Below, one piece after another: positions 1-10,712 of a stretch of 64,000 nucleotides of DNA. This DNA is from Corydoras sp. C115 (Eukaryota > Chordata > Actinopteri > Siluriformes > Callichthyidae). The stretch spans positions 1-64,000 of the forward strand of contig JAFMOC010001064.1 in assembly GCA_019802505.1 (NCBI GenBank), given 5' to 3'. Positions within the stretch are counted from its first letter, which is position 1. Each line of letters begins with the position of its first letter. Both the position numbers and the translations under genes were made by a program. The notes under the pieces are model-generated. The model had not been told where the DNA came from and did no database searches. It worked only from the letters and a program-made list of their open reading frames with translations.

Positions 1-575
1 CATTTGATCATGTGACCGATAATGCTGCTGCCCTTCTCCACCCTAAAGTGGCACCAGAGCGCAATTTACATGTTTGTCTGAAGCCTGTTGAAAAATGTTT
101 ATATAGACACAATACAGAGAAGATTTGTTTTGATTTTTGTTTGAATTCTAAAACACTATGCTCAGTGAAAGAAATAGGGTTAGGGTTCCAACTTAGTTTA
201 GTTGCTGTGCATCATGGAGTATAATATATATATATCACTTGATTGAACTTAAAACAAACTGATACTTTACTGATGAAATAACTCTGCTGTATCAAAAATC
301 AAAGATCTTTTAACATGTTTTTTTCTTAATTGTAATTATTTGGCATAACTTGACATCTTTTGTCTCTGCAGTCCATAATTCAATTACAATAAATACTTAC
401 TTTAGACAAACAAAATCTAAAGAACACAGGATCAGTTGATTGATTGAAAATAAAGTTCATTTTTTTTAAAAAAACTTCCCATGACCCCATTTCGAACTGG
501 AGTTGATGTGACCACAACACAGAGTACTAACCACTATTTGTCCATGGAAGAACACCATGCCCTTAAAAGAGCAGT
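1..575. repeat. Segmental duplication, copy A (partner at 30694-31265)
   Basis: This block is almost identical to 30694-31265 in the same orientation; only a 4-base change in a TA run and scattered substitutions separate them. It starts before the window edge, so the true unit is longer. The partner continues upstream, and a related, more diverged block lies at about 62150-62560. The block carries a tRNA-His relic but no protein gene that I can recognise. The 70-residue open frame common to both copies is probably incidental. Confidence 0.9.
477..548 (-). pseudogene. tRNA-His (GTG) pseudogene
   Basis: Read on the minus strand, the 72 bases follow the vertebrate tRNA-His pattern: the stretch around TAGTGGTTAGTACTCTG and the anticodon GTG are preserved. 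The acceptor stem is broken and the T arm has lost its normal pairing (the B-box equivalent is altered). It lies inside the duplicated block and has a slightly better copy at 31166-31237. It is probably not transcribed into a usable tRNA. Confidence 0.75.
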
Positions 576-597
576 ATACTGTATATATACTGTATAT

Positions 598-1340
598 TTC
601 AATAAGAACAATGAGTCTCAATAAGCCGAGAGCACCCTCTGGCGGCGATAAAAAATACACCTAAACGAGGGAAAACCGAACGAAAACTTTTTGACAGATA
701 AACTGGATGTTCTGTTTCAGACGGACGTTTGTCAAACTTAATGGATTATAACGATAAATATTGGATTAGTTTCATCTACACCTCCAGAATGAAACCACTA
801 AAAAGAGGTAACGAGTAACTAACTCCTTTAAATTAATTAATGTTATATAGGAATATAGGAATGGTTTAATAGTTTACTGTTTTACACTTAAAATTATACT
901 CTAATGAATCTGTAAAATAAAATCTGGTTTACTTTGTTACACTTGTTCAGTCGTGTTTTGTTTCATTGCCGGGCGGAATGTCAAATGCCATTGTTTGGTA
1001 ACAAAGTGCACTTCAAAGTGTATACCGATACGGACACCTAGGGCGCATTCGTAGTGTACGTTGCGCGATTTGGTTCACCACCCTCAATTGAATAAAAAAC
1101 GCTTCCTCGTGAAGACATATATAGACACATTTTGTAATTAAATGAAAACTAATTAATCTACATTAAACAAATGTTAATAAATGATTTATATTGTGATTAG
1201 TGGAGATGTTGGAGTTTAAATCACCAGAAAGTGAATAATGGGTTGTCAGTTAAATCATTCTTTTTAGAGCTGCAAGAAAACATTTTTTCATACCTCCAAA
1301 TGCACACCAGAACCCTCATGAGGACCATGAAACACTTTAA
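598..1340. repeat. tRNA-Leu cassette, decayed copy 1
   Basis: This stretch is shared with 12090-12935 and 63027-63862: the same order of short landmarks, such as the CTCTGGCGGCG core (absent from the third copy), GGATGTTCTGTTTCAGACGG and TGTTTGGTAACAAAGTGCAC. In the other two copies the cassette ends in a tRNA-Leu gene with an intron. Here only a scrap of that tRNA remains near 1290-1340. It is a dead member of a dispersed tRNA cassette family. Confidence 0.75.
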
Positions 1341-1436
1341 GGTTTATCCACAGTTAGACTTTCAGTGACCCTGTTATGGGTGTGGTTATAAAATGCAGCA
1401 CAATTAAGGAATTTCTTTAGACAGCAAATAGTTGTC

Positions 1437-1438
<2 letters not shown>

Positions 1439-1482
<44 letters not shown>
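1439..1482. repeat. Poly(T) tract
   Basis: An uninterrupted run of about 44 T. It may be the poly(A) tail of a minus-strand retroposed sequence. No clear source sequence remains next to it. Confidence 0.9.
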
Positions 1483-1599
1483 CAATAATCAGATCCAAAA
1501 ATCATCCGATTAAATTCTGCACCTTCTGAAAATATTCCACCTTTACTATTTTAACTTATTTACATTAAAGATTATTAATAGAAATGAAAGTCCCGAGGT

Positions 1600-1800
1600 G
1601 GTTTTATTTCAGGGTATGATCCTTGCTTAGCGTGTGAGAGGTACCTGGAGCCTGTTCCACAAAGTGAGCTAACTCACTAACTCTGGCTTATTATGTAACA
1701 AAAGCTGTATAGTTTAACTGGTACCGTGTTTAATCTGATAGTCTTTAATCTTTAGCGTCTGCTAAATTACTAAATGTAAATGTAAATGATAGTCAGGGTT
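1600..1800 (+). other. tRNA-Ala scrap and L2-type LINE 3' tail
   Basis: At about 1620-1655 there is the middle of a tRNA-Ala (CTTAGCGTGTGAGAGGTACC, compare the better copy at 20674). At about 1725-1790 the sequence GCGTCTGCTAAAT followed by TAAATGTAAATG repeats resembles the 3' tail of fish L2-type LINEs. No gene is present. Confidence 0.45.
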
Positions 1801-1882
1801 TGAATTTCTGACAAGGTGTTAAAGTAAATCATCATAATTTTTTTTACAATGTCTTAAATTATTGCCAATAAATGTCTCTTTT

Positions 1883-2191
1883 GGGTGGCACGATGGCTTA
1901 GTGGTTAGCACGTACGACTCTCAGCACTAGGGATTCCCTGTTCCCGGAGTTTCCATGTTCTCCCCGTGTCCGTGTGTGTTTCTTCTGGTTTCCTCCCACA
2001 GTCCCAAAACATGGATCAAGTCAACTGAGTTCTCCAAATTGCCCCATGTAGAGTGTGTTTGTGTGTGTCTGTCTGTGTGTGCCCAGCGATAGATTGGCGC
2101 CCTGTCCTGGATGTGTCGTTCTCCCCTGGATGGGCATGGGGAATCCCCCCGCGACCCTAATATAGGATAAAGCGGAATGAATGAATGAATG
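1883..2191 (+). mobile_element. tRNA-headed SINE copy
   Basis: The 5' head reads like a pol III promoter (A-box region TGGCTTAGTGGTTAGCAC, decayed B box). It is followed by a conserved body (CCTCCCACAGTCC, ATTGGCGCCCTGTCC, GGATGGGCATGGGG) and a GAATG-repeat tail. About 22 copies in both orientations occur in this window. This copy is nearly full length but its B box is damaged. Confidence 0.85.
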
Positions 2192-2365
2192 ACATTTCTC
2201 TTTTATTTTTTTAATTAAATGGGTAGTTCTGGTCCGTAATCAAATTGGTTGAGCTGCTTGTTCAGCCATGGCATTATTGTTAATAATGTCATAACTGAAA
2301 AAGCAGCTCAGCCAATTAGTTAAGCCACTGATTGCTAAAAATATTTTTTTATCTTTTAATAGAGC

Positions 2366-2427
2366 TTGCCATGACCCAGATTTGAAGCGGCAACAAAACA
2401 GAGTACTAAGCACTATGCGACCACGGG
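2366..2427 (-). pseudogene. tRNA-His relic with internal deletion
   Basis: On the minus strand this reads like the tRNA-His copies at 477 and 31166, with CATAGTG, TTAGTACTCTG and a 3' end GGGTCATGGCA. Bases of the anticodon arm and variable region are missing and the anticodon reads as altered. It is a dead tRNA copy. Confidence 0.55.
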
Positions 2428-2799
2428 ACACCACTTACTATAGCTGAAATATTTAGCCTTTAAAGTTCTAACTTGCCAGTTGGTGTTGAGGAAAAAAATG
2501 GGGGTCTCACATAGCGGGAGTTGAACCTGGTTAGATTTCTAGGTAGCCAGCCCAGGTATCCAAATTGCAAAACCTTATTCTACATTGATCTCATGTACGA
2601 CTTTAACGTAATTAAAATCTAAAGAACGCAGAATCTGTGCGTTAATTGATTGATTGAAAATAAATCAAATCCGGACTTTCATAAAAAAAAAAAAAAAGCA
2701 GTGCTTTCCAACGTTTTCAAGTTCTTATTTTGCCAGAAAATCATGGGGCCTAAAAAACCAACCTTTACAACCAGCAGGTTAAACCTCATAAAATCTCAT

Positions 2800-2853
2800 A
2801 CCAGGATTGAACCCGGGCAAAAGCAGGAATCCTAACCACCAACAGAGGGCGCA
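2800..2853 (-). pseudogene. tRNA-Glu relic
   Basis: The minus strand contains TTGGTGGTTAGGATTCCTG, then TTTTGCCCGGGTTCAATCC. This matches the tRNA-Glu (TTC) pattern with the anticodon arm partly deleted and the acceptor stem lost. The matching scrap in the partner duplication is at 31650-31705. Confidence 0.5.
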
Positions 2854-3021
2854 TTTTAGCAACCTGTCCTGTTCAGTGTATCTGCTTGTCACCAGAAAGT
2901 CTGTGGAATCTGTTGAATAGAGACATCAATGTAGTAAATTCTCTTTATACACATGAAATCACCCCACAAACTACCCCATACAAATATACTGAACATAAAG
3001 TTTGATCATTAACTTGCTCAG

Positions 3022-3093
3022 TCCTCGTTAGTATAGTGGCCAGTATCTCCACCTGTCACGGGGAAGACCGGGTTTCGATTCCCCAACGTGGAG
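3022..3093 (+). pseudogene. tRNA-Asp (GTC) copy, degraded
   Basis: A 72-base tRNA-Asp with anticodon GTC. Compared with the clean copy at 31867-31938 it has substitutions that break one acceptor pair, unpair the anticodon stem and change the T loop. It is therefore probably a pseudogene, although both pol III promoter boxes are still recognisable. Confidence 0.75.
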
Positions 3094-3274
3094 TTTAAGC
3101 AATTACACTCTATGACTAAAACCTATTCATATTATGCTTCAAGGTTAAATGTCATCTTGTCAGCTTTTAATATCAGGAAACGGTCAAAAAACTGTTGGAA
3201 AACCCCAAATGACCTTAATCGCCTCAGCAGATACAGTCTGCTCTGTCCTTTTCGTATAAAGTGCATTTGTGTTG

Positions 3275-3850
3275 TCTGACCAGTCCAGTGTTGAGGTGAA
3301 CACCCAGGTACTTGTGAGAGTCCACCATGTCAATATCCATTTCCAGAATGTATTGGGAGAGGGCGACCGTGTCTACGAAAATCCACTACTAGCTCTTTGA
3401 TTTACATAAGCACCAGTTCACAAAGTTCTGAATCACCTGTCTGTATTCCCGGTAGTCAACATCTATGATTAGATCGACAACAGCAGAGTCATCTAGGTGT
3501 CAGTTCTGTAGGTGACAGTTCAGTGAGCTGTACTTAAAGTCTGCAGTGTACAGGGTTTTGTGCACTGTTACCTATCCACTTAATGTTGCTGTTTACAAAA
3601 TCTCTAAGTGTTTGCTTCGTACTGTCTGTTGCGCTGTTTCCTTCCCATTACTTTTTGTTTATTGTACTGTGTATCATCCTGTATTTATTGTGATCCTTGT
3701 ATTTGCACATGTGCCCTTTATGTTGATTGTGTAGTAGCTGTTATGTGTAGCACCTTGTTCCATGAGAACGCTGTCTCATTCCACATATACTGTACAGTAC
3801 TTTATATTGTTGAAATGACAAATAAAATACTTGAATACTTGAATACTTAA
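3275..3850. mobile_element. Two LINE scraps: minus-strand RT fragment and plus-strand 3' UTR
   Basis: On the minus strand, about 3290-3500 translates to a reverse-transcriptase fragment starting with a DDS (the YADD-box remnant), then an FVNWC stretch and a YLGVHL motif, as in non-LTR elements. On the plus strand, 3545-3850 looks like a LINE 3' UTR ending in a TACTTGAA repeat tail after AATAAA. Both are fragments and have opposite orientation. Confidence 0.5.
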
Positions 3851-3959
3851 GAGGAATGGCACAAAGATGTTGGGTTCCCCAACGGGGAGAATTAGCTTTT
3901 ACAGTCTGCAACTGAAAACATACTTCAACCGTTGAAGTATGCTGCTTCATCCATTAATT

Positions 3960-4300
3960 AAGACATGAGGTCAGTGGTGTTCTGTTCTTGAAACTGTTCT
4001 CCTGGGACTCTTTATCTCAGGGCCATGTGTTCAAGCCCGTCATTTCTTTCTCCTCTTTCTTTTGTTTGTGTCAATGTTGGAATAGAGTGTTATTAATATG
4101 TAATAAACGTTTCCCCGACATCCATGTTTTAACTAATCAGCAACTCTGTGTGTTTGTGGTTGTTCAAGCAGAAAAAGCACTGATTGATACATTGCATGTA
4201 ATATTTTTGTTTGGGGCAGAATCAGCTGTGACTTTGAATACAATTTGTTTCCTTTGTTCTGTAAAGCTTCTCTGAAAATTAACAACACCATTCATATTTA
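3960..4300 (+). other. tRNA-Lys-like scrap within a repeated block
   Basis: A stretch with GACTCTTTATCTCAGGGCC and GTGTTCAAGCC looks like the 3' half of a tRNA-Lys (CTT type). The same scrap with more 5' sequence is at 32030-32095. The following 250 bases match 32110-32740 with gaps. No gene is present. Confidence 0.45.
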
Positions 4301-4865
4301 ACTATAAGTGCTAAGAAGGTGGGGCAACATTTAGAGATTTCCTGAGCACTACAACTACACTTTAAATTCAAACTAAAAAATTACTTGCACTTTAGAATAT
4401 TTGATCAAAGTTGAGGTAGATTATTGTCAGGATAACTGAGATCTATACTTTTTGTTAAAATAATGCAAACATTTTTAAACATCTTACAAATCCAACCATA
4501 CATAAGAATGTAAATGCCCCAAGACATGTATTCTTTTGAAAACAATTTCAATCAAATCATTCTCAGTTACTATGGAATGTTCTATGTTTATACATATGTG
4601 TAGAACAAAATGCTGAAATCCTACAACACTTTACATTTTGGAGCAGTTTCAGCTTTCCAGGTTAACAGATTTAAAGAGTCTATTGGGGGATCTGGCAACT
4701 TTGTTCAGCTTTATCTGACGAGTCACTCCTCTGATTTACTGAGAGTCAATTCACATGAACAAAGAGTCAAATAATCAAATGACAGTCTCCAACTATTTTC
4801 TTTAATTATAGCTTTTAGCCCATCCATCCATTATTATCCATCCATCCATTACTTTTTATCCTGTA
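4300..4865. other. AT-rich spacer with a dispersed repeat block
   Basis: About 4640-4800 (GGGGGATCTG, CTCTGATTTACTGAGAGTC) recurs at 32900-33000 in the same orientation and at 13150-13290 inverted. No gene, tRNA or clear transposon is visible. Confidence 0.6.
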
Positions 4866-6472
4866 TCACATTTACATTACATTTACATTTATGTGTATTT
4901 TGAAAAGATAGAGTGAAGGTAAGAGGGGGAAGATCCAGAAATGTTTCTGTATGCCAGAGTCAGTGACTTGTACTGAATGCGAGCAGCTACAGGAAGCCAA
5001 TGGAGGGAAGTGAGTAATGGAGTGACATGAGTTCGCTTGGGCTGGTTAAACACAAGTCGGGCTGCAGAGTTTTGAATTAGTTGAAGAGGTCTGATTGTGG
5101 AATCTGGGATACCGGCAAGTAGAGCATTACAATAATCAAGCCGGGATAAGACTAGGGCTTGAACAAGCAGTTGGGTAGCTTGTTCAGTCAAAAAGGGTCT
5201 GATCTTCCTTACATTGTAAAGAAGGAATCTACAAGAACGGGCGGTTTTGATCACATGATCAGAGAGTTTAAGGTGGGAGTCTATTGTTAAACCAAGGTTC
5301 CGGACCGAATCGGTTGGGGAGATTGTGGGGCCATCAATTTGGAAGGTCAGGTTGTGATGGATTGAGGGTATAGCTGGGATAATGAGAAGCTCTGTTTTTT
5401 CAGATGAGATGAAGGGCCTTCATCCAGACAGATATGTCGGTGAGGCAGGCAGATACCCGATTTGAGATGGTGGTGTCATCAGGGGCAAAAGACAGATAAA
5501 GTTGAGTGTCATCAGCATAGCAGTGGTAAGAGAAACCATGCGCCTGGATGACTGTGCTCAGTGATGTCATGTAAAGAGAGAAGAGGAGAGGACCAAGTAC
5601 AGACCTGAGGCACACCAGTGTGTACTTGGTGAGAGTTAGAGATCTCCCCATTCCATGACACTTTGAAGGTCCTTCCTGTGAGATAGGATCGAAACCATTC
5701 ATGTGTCGTACAGGAAAAGCCTAATTCAGCTAGAGTGGACAGTAGAATCTGATGATTTACTGTATCAAAAGCTGCCGAAAGGTCTAACAAAATGAGGACC
5801 GAGGATTGAGATTTGGCTTTGGCAGATTTAAGTGAGTCAATTACAGAGAGCAATGCTGTCTCCGTGGAGTGACCACATCTAAAACTTTTGATTGGGATTG
5901 ATTGGGATCAAGGAGATTATTCTGATTAAGAAATTTGGAGACCTGTGTGGATACCACCCGTTCAAGTGTTTTAGACAGGAAAGGTAACAGAGAAACAGGT
6001 CTGTAGCTCTCGACCAAATTTTGGTTGAGCGTAGGTTTTTTGGGTAGGGGTTTGACTATGGCCTGTTTGAAACAATTTGGAAAAGTCCCAGACGTGAGAG
6101 AGGAGTTAATGATGTGTGTGAGAGCTGGTGTGATGGAGGAGGCGATGGATTGAAGAAGGTGGGATGGGATGGAATCAAGGGGGCAAGTAGTTGGGTTACT
6201 GGCAAGAAGAATTTTGCAGATGTCAGATTCTGTGACAGGGGAGAAGGAGGAGAGGGTTGGATGGCTGGATGTGTGAGATGTAGTGTTGTGGAAATGGTGA
6301 GTATCAAAGAGTTTGCTGATGCCCTCAATCTTTTCTGTGAAAGAAGTTGCAAAGACATCAGCTGACACAGAAGTGTTAGGAGAGGGAGAGGGAGGAGTTA
6401 GTAGAGAGTTGAAAGTACTGAATAAGGTGCGGGCATCTGAGATGCATGTTACCTTGGACTGGAAGAACAAGG
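4866..6472 (-). mobile_element. L2-like LINE, 5'-truncated, dead reverse transcriptase
   Basis: On the minus strand, going down from 6472, broken frames encode a non-LTR reverse transcriptase: SYRPVSLLPFLSK, then LLDLSAAFDTVNH (the DLSxAFD box), then YADDTQLYLS (the catalytic YADD box), then the C-terminal part with RLDYCNALLAGIP and LHWLPVAARIQYK. At least three frameshifts or stops separate these pieces, so no full protein can be made. The endonuclease domain is missing, as expected for 5' truncation. The 3' end runs into TGTAAATG repeats, typical of L2-type tails. The same C-terminal sequence recurs at 21046 and 62590. A SINE abuts the 5' side. Confidence 0.85.
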
Positions 6473-6743
6473 GGGGAACTCCATCCAAGAGAGAACGTTT
6501 CGGGTGTCCAGAACAGGGCGCCAATCCATCGTGGATTGGCGCACATAGACTCGCACACCCTATATGGGGCAATTTAGAAAACTCGATTGACTTGATCCAT
6601 GTTTTTGGAATGTGGGAGGAAACCAGAGTAAACCCACACGGACAGAGGAAGAACATGGAAACTCCACCTAGATGGGGATTCGAACCGGGAATGCCTAGCA
6701 CTGAGAGGCAAACGTGCAAACCACTAAGCCACCATGCCACCCT
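6473..6743 (-). mobile_element. tRNA-headed SINE copy
   Basis: A minus-strand copy of the same SINE as at 1883. The head lies at the 6743 end, with A and B boxes recognisable. The 3' tail is missing: it joins the LINE at 6472 directly. This may mark an insertion or the 5' truncation point of the LINE. Confidence 0.8.
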
Positions 6744-7045
6744 ACAGCGTTAACCTTTTAGTTAAATGTTATTTTTGATAAATTAAGGAAGAAACTAGGG
6801 TTTGTTGTTTGCACCAGGCTCTGTCAGATGGTAATTCTGCCATTCGCTGTTCCTCCGTGAACCTTCTGAGCTTTCGACAAGTAACACATTGATGCATGTG
6901 TTGATGATGTGTTGCCACAGCGCTGTTGACTCCTAGGATCCAGAATCCATCTGATCTGATCTCATTAATCGTCAAGCCTTTTCCCTGATGTTGGACCTGG
7001 AAACTGAAAAATAAATAAGTTGTTGTCATGAACAAGACCTTCTCT

Positions 7046-7118
7046 GCCTGAATAGTGACTTGAACCCTGGACCCTCAGATTAAAAGTCTGATGCTCTACC
7101 GACTGAGCTATCCAGGCC
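7046..7118 (-). tRNA. tRNA-Lys (TTT), unit 1, probably decaying
   Basis: A 73-base copy with anticodon TTT, an intact D arm (TAGCTCAGTCGGTAGAGCA) and a paired acceptor stem with one wobble. Two T-stem pairs are broken, so function is doubtful. It is the first of three Lys copies in the tandem array. Confidence 0.65.
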
Positions 7119-7275
7119 CTGTAGTTTGCTTTCATGCTAAGAATAATGAACTCTCCAAAACTCTCCCTCTGATTCATTCACAGTGTCTTTCAGGAAGAAA
7201 CTAGAGTTTGTTTTTGGCACCAGGTTCTGTGTTTCTGTGTGTTTACATTTCAATAGTATTTCACCACTGAAGAAA

Positions 7276-7348
7276 GACCTCATGGCCTAATGGATAAGGC
7301 GTCTGACTTCGGATCAGAAGATTGCAGGTTCGAGTCCTGCTGAGGTCG
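7276..7348 (+). tRNA. tRNA-Arg (TCG)
   Basis: A 73-base tRNA with anticodon TCG. Acceptor stem (GACCTCA/TGAGGTC), anticodon stem (TCTGA/TCAGA) and T stem (GCAGG/CCTGC) are perfectly paired and both internal pol III promoter boxes are good. It is the best-preserved tRNA of the tandem array and probably functional. Confidence 0.88.
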
Positions 7349-7489
7349 TGCTTTTAACCACACTCACAATATTCTGAACACATGTCAGAACCAGCTACAA
7401 TGTTATATTATCAAAGCTGATCGGTATTTAATCTGGCTAGAATGTCTTGATTTAATCTACCAATTTTTTTCTATAAGGCAAGGGTTTCC

Positions 7490-7800
7490 GGAAAAGATGA
7501 GCTTTGAGTTGTTTCTTAAAAATGTTGACTGTCTCTGCATTACAGACCGAGTTGGGAAGATTATTCCACCATTTAGCAGAAGTGAAGCACCAGGTCACAT
7601 TCATCACTAGAGCACATTGAACGAGGCGAGGTGTACCTTAGAAAAATAGAGTTAAGCGGAAGCAGATCCAGAGATTGTCCTGAAGGTCAGAGTCAGTGCC
7701 TTGTACTGAATGCAGGAAGCTACAGAAAGCCAATGGAGAGAGATGAGTAGTGGAGTGACATGAATTGGCTTCTGGAAACAGAGAATTGCAGGGTTGACTT
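7490..7800 (-). mobile_element. LINE 3' fragment in array unit 1
   Basis: The minus strand corresponds to the end of the L2-like reverse transcriptase frame seen at 4866 (the stretch equivalent to WWNDLPNSVR), with decay. It repeats in unit 2 (8445-8700) and is mostly deleted in unit 3, so the LINE inserted before the array was tandemly amplified. Confidence 0.6.
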
Positions 7801-8086
7801 CTGGTGAGGTTGATGGAAAACTGAAAAATGAAAAGTTGTTGTCATGAACAATTAGGTTCAGTCACATGATCTGATCTTCAGCTTCTGTGACATCACGCTG
7901 ACGACCACTGCCCCAGATCAACATGATGCATATGTGCCCAAAATCTTCAGTAGGTACATGTACAAGGTATTGGTGACTGGACTGAGGAACAATATGTGAA
8001 CAATCAGGACAAAAGAGAGAGAGACAGGAATATATTTACCCAAAATTACATACATTATTTAACAATTTGCTGGGGAAGACCTTATC

Positions 8087-8159
8087 CATCTGAACAGGGA
8101 TTTGAACCCTGGACCCTCAGATCAAAAGTTTGATGCTTTACCGACTGAACTATCCAGGT
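8087..8159 (-). pseudogene. tRNA-Lys-like pseudogene, unit 2
   Basis: This is the array-unit-2 counterpart of the Lys tRNA at 7046. The anticodon still reads TTT, but the acceptor stem, D arm and anticodon stem carry substitutions that break pairing. It is the most decayed of the three. Confidence 0.65.
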
Positions 8160-8444
8160 ACTACAGTTCACGCTAAAAATAATGAACTTTCCAAAACTCT
8201 ACCTCTGATTGATTCACAGTGTCTTTCAGGAAGAAACTAGAGTTTGTTTTTGGCACCAGGTTCTGTGTTTATGTGTGTTTATGTGTCGAGCTTCTAACCA
8301 CAATAAGAATATTCTGAACACATGTCAAAACCAGCTACACTGTGATATTATCAAAGCTGATCGTTATTTAATCTGGCTAGAATGTCTTGATTTATTCTAC
8401 CAATTCTTTTTTCCTATAAGGCAAGGGTTTCCTGAAGAGATGTG

Positions 8445-8700
8445 TTTTGAGTTGTTTCTTAAAAATGTTGACTGTCTCTGCATTACAGACAGAGTTGGGA
8501 AGATTATTCCACCATTTAACAGAAGTGAAGCACCAGGTCCCATTTATCACTAGAGCACATTGAATCTCACATTGAGTTAAGAGGAAGCAGATCCAGAGAT
8601 TGTCCTGAAGTTCAGAGTCAGTGACTTGTACTGCAGCTACAGAAAGCCAATGGAGAGAGATGAGTAGTGGAGTGACATGATTGGCTTCTGGAAACAGAGA
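8445..8700 (-). mobile_element. LINE 3' fragment in array unit 2
   Basis: Same fragment as 7490-7800 with a short internal deletion. It has been duplicated with the tandem unit and has no coding capacity. Confidence 0.6.
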
Positions 8701-8990
8701 ATTGCAGGTTTGACTTCTGGTGAGGTTGATGGAAAACTGAAAAATAAATAAGTTGTTGTCATGAACAATTAGGTTCAGTCACATGATCTGATCTTCAGCT
8801 TCTGTGACATCACTCTGACCAACATGATGCATATGTGCCCAACTCTCTTCATTAGGTACATGTACAAGGTATTGGTGACTGGATTGATGAACAATATGTG
8901 AACCAATCAGGACAAAAGAGAGAAAGACAGGAACATATTTAACCCAAAATAGTATCCATTATTTAACAATTTGCTGGGGAAGACCTTCTC

Positions 8991-9063
8991 CACCTGAAAA
9001 GGGACTTGAACCCTGGACCCTCAGATTAAAAGTCTGATGCTCTACCGACTGAGATATCCAGGT
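8991..9063 (-). tRNA. tRNA-Lys (TTT), unit 3, nearly intact
   Basis: Anticodon TTT. The first acceptor pair has changed from G-C to A-T on both sides, so pairing is kept. One T-stem pair is broken, and the first base of the D stem is changed in the A box. It is better preserved than the unit 2 copy, and function is uncertain. Confidence 0.55.
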
Positions 9064-9221
9064 CCTGCAGTCTGCTTTCACGATAAAAATAATTAACTCT
9101 CCAAAACTCTACCTCTGCTTGATTCATAGTGGCATTCAGGAAGAAACTAGAGATTGTTTTTGGCACCAGGTTCTGTGTTTCTGTGTGTTTACATTTCAAT
9201 ACCATTTCAACACTAATGAAA

Positions 9222-9293
9222 GACCACATGGTCTAATGATAAGGCGTCAGACTTCGGCTCAGAAAATTGCAGGTTCGAGTCCTGCAGAGGTCG
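9222..9293 (+). pseudogene. tRNA-Arg (TCG) copy, unit 3, degraded
   Basis: A 72-base counterpart of the Arg tRNA at 7276. Anticodon TCG and the B box are intact, but two acceptor pairs and one anticodon-stem pair are broken and the D loop is one base short. Probably a pseudogene. Confidence 0.7.
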
Positions 9294-9886
9294 AGCTTTT
9301 AACCACATTAAGAATATTCTGAACACATGTCAGAACCAGCTACACTGTGATATTATCAAAGCTGATTGTTATTTAATCTGGCTAGAATGTCTGGATTTAT
9401 TCTACCAATTTTTTTCTATAAGGCAAGGGTTTCAGAGACATTACAGAGACATTCCACCATTTTTTGGAATAAACAGAGAATTGCAGGTATGACTTCTGGT
9501 GAGGTTGATGGTAAACTGAAAAATGAATAAGTTGTTTTCATGAACAATTAGGTTCAGTCACATGATCCGATCTTCAGCTTCTGTGACATCACTCTGACGA
9601 CCACTGCCCCAGATCAACATGATGCATATGTGCCCAAACTCTTCAGTAGGTACATGTACAAGGTATTGGTGACTGGATTGAGGAACTATATGTGAACCAA
9701 TCAGGACAAAAGAGAGAAAAGACAGGAATATATTTGACCCAAAATCATATACATTATTTAACAATGAATAATGGATGGATGGATGTTATTTATCAGAAGA
9801 TAAATCTCCAAAATGTGCCAAAAGTTGCCAAACTTCACAACTTGCCTTCTGATTGTATTATGTACTACTACTACTAATTTTACAAA

Positions 9887-10205
9887 GGTTGGCATAGTGG
9901 CTTATTGATTAGCATGTTCACCTCTCAGCGCTAGGCATTCCTGGTTTGAATCCCAATCTGGGTGGAGTTGCCATGTTCTTCCCTTGTCCATGTGGTTTTT
10001 CTCCAGTTTTCTCCCACAGTCCAAAAAACATGAATCAACGTCAATTGAATTCTCAAAAGTAGTGTGAGTGTGTGCCCAACGATAGATTGGCGCCCTGGCC
10101 AGGGTGTATCTGCCTAGCGACCGAGACGTTCTCCTCTGAATGGGGCTTGGTGAAAAACCCCCCTGTGACCCTAAAAGAGGATTAAGTGGAAGATAATGGA
10201 TGGAC
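9887..10205 (+). mobile_element. tRNA-headed SINE copy
   Basis: A full-length but diverged copy with a degenerate head (GGCATAGTGGCTTATTGATT) and the ATTGGCGCCCTG landmark. It ends in GGATGGA repeats. Confidence 0.8.
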
Positions 10206-10712
10206 TGATTTTACAAACATTTGTATTATACCACTGGGTAGCACAGAGTGCATAGGCTTGTTGGACAGTCACTGCACATTAGAGATTTGTTTTCTGTCCT
10301 TCGACGAATGAATACAGTGTATTACGTTTATTATGTGTACAAATGGTGTACAAATCCAGTGAACTACAAACTAAATTAAATTATCATTCATCTCATTTAT
10401 TTATCTTGACCACTTTAGGGTGTTAGAGTGGACATCGCAAGGTCGCTGGTTTGATTCTGGGTTACAAGTAAACTTGACAACGTTGTATGCATTGTCAAAG
10501 TCTAATGAACAAATGGATACAGCAAATAATAACTTACTTTTCCTTAACAGCTTTGAAATAAAATTTTATGATAAAGATTGTAAACAGAACCGACATTCTT
10601 TACATGTGGTTCTTTCTTGATGGTGTAATGGTTAACACTCTGGACTTTGAAGCCATTCTATTCTATCTGATTCTATTTTGAATTTTGGTGGAACCAGTGT
10701 TGGCTTGTAAAA
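10206..10712. other. Spacer with tRNA scraps
   Basis: At about 10433-10466 GGTCGCTGGTTTGATTCTGG looks like the 3' half of tRNA-Tyr (compare 17632-17718). A damaged tRNA-Gln follows at 10608. Nothing else is recognisable. Confidence 0.45.
10608..10695 (+). pseudogene. tRNA-Gln (TTG) pseudogene with insertion
   Basis: The 5' half (ATGGTGTAATGGTTAACACTCTGGACTTTGAA) carries the Gln pattern and anticodon TTG, and the last bases GGTGGAACC can pair with the start GGTTC. Between them the T arm has been replaced by a TTCTATCTGA-like repeat and the copy is about 16 bases too long. Dead. Confidence 0.6.

Larger units (their letters stand above)
6775..9770. repeat. Three-unit tandem array carrying Lys and Arg tRNA copies
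   Basis: A unit of roughly 0.9-1.0 kb repeats three times, beginning near 7030, 8041 and 8960. Each unit holds a minus-strand tRNA-Lys copy, a stretch with AGGAAGAAACTAGA, a plus-strand tRNA-Arg position, a minus-strand LINE 3' fragment, and the landmark AATTAGGTTCAGTCACATGA. The middle unit has lost the tRNA-Arg, leaving only its last bases. The third unit has lost most of the LINE fragment. A partial unit precedes the array at 6775-7000. Confidence 0.85.

Noticed and set aside
85..120. U6 snRNA-like AATACAGAGAAGATT
   Set aside because: Only about 14 bases match, with no surrounding U6 sequence.
170..190. Telomere-like AGGGTTAGGGTT
   Set aside because: Only two units, repeated in the duplicate at 30.87 kb by common ancestry. 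Not an interstitial telomere array.
3546..3850. Cys-rich 62- and 80-codon frames
   Set aside because: They lie in a LINE 3' UTR-like region with no signal peptide logic or conservation that I recognise.
6313..6753. 146-codon plus-strand frame
   Set aside because: Antisense of the LINE reverse transcriptase joined to a SINE.
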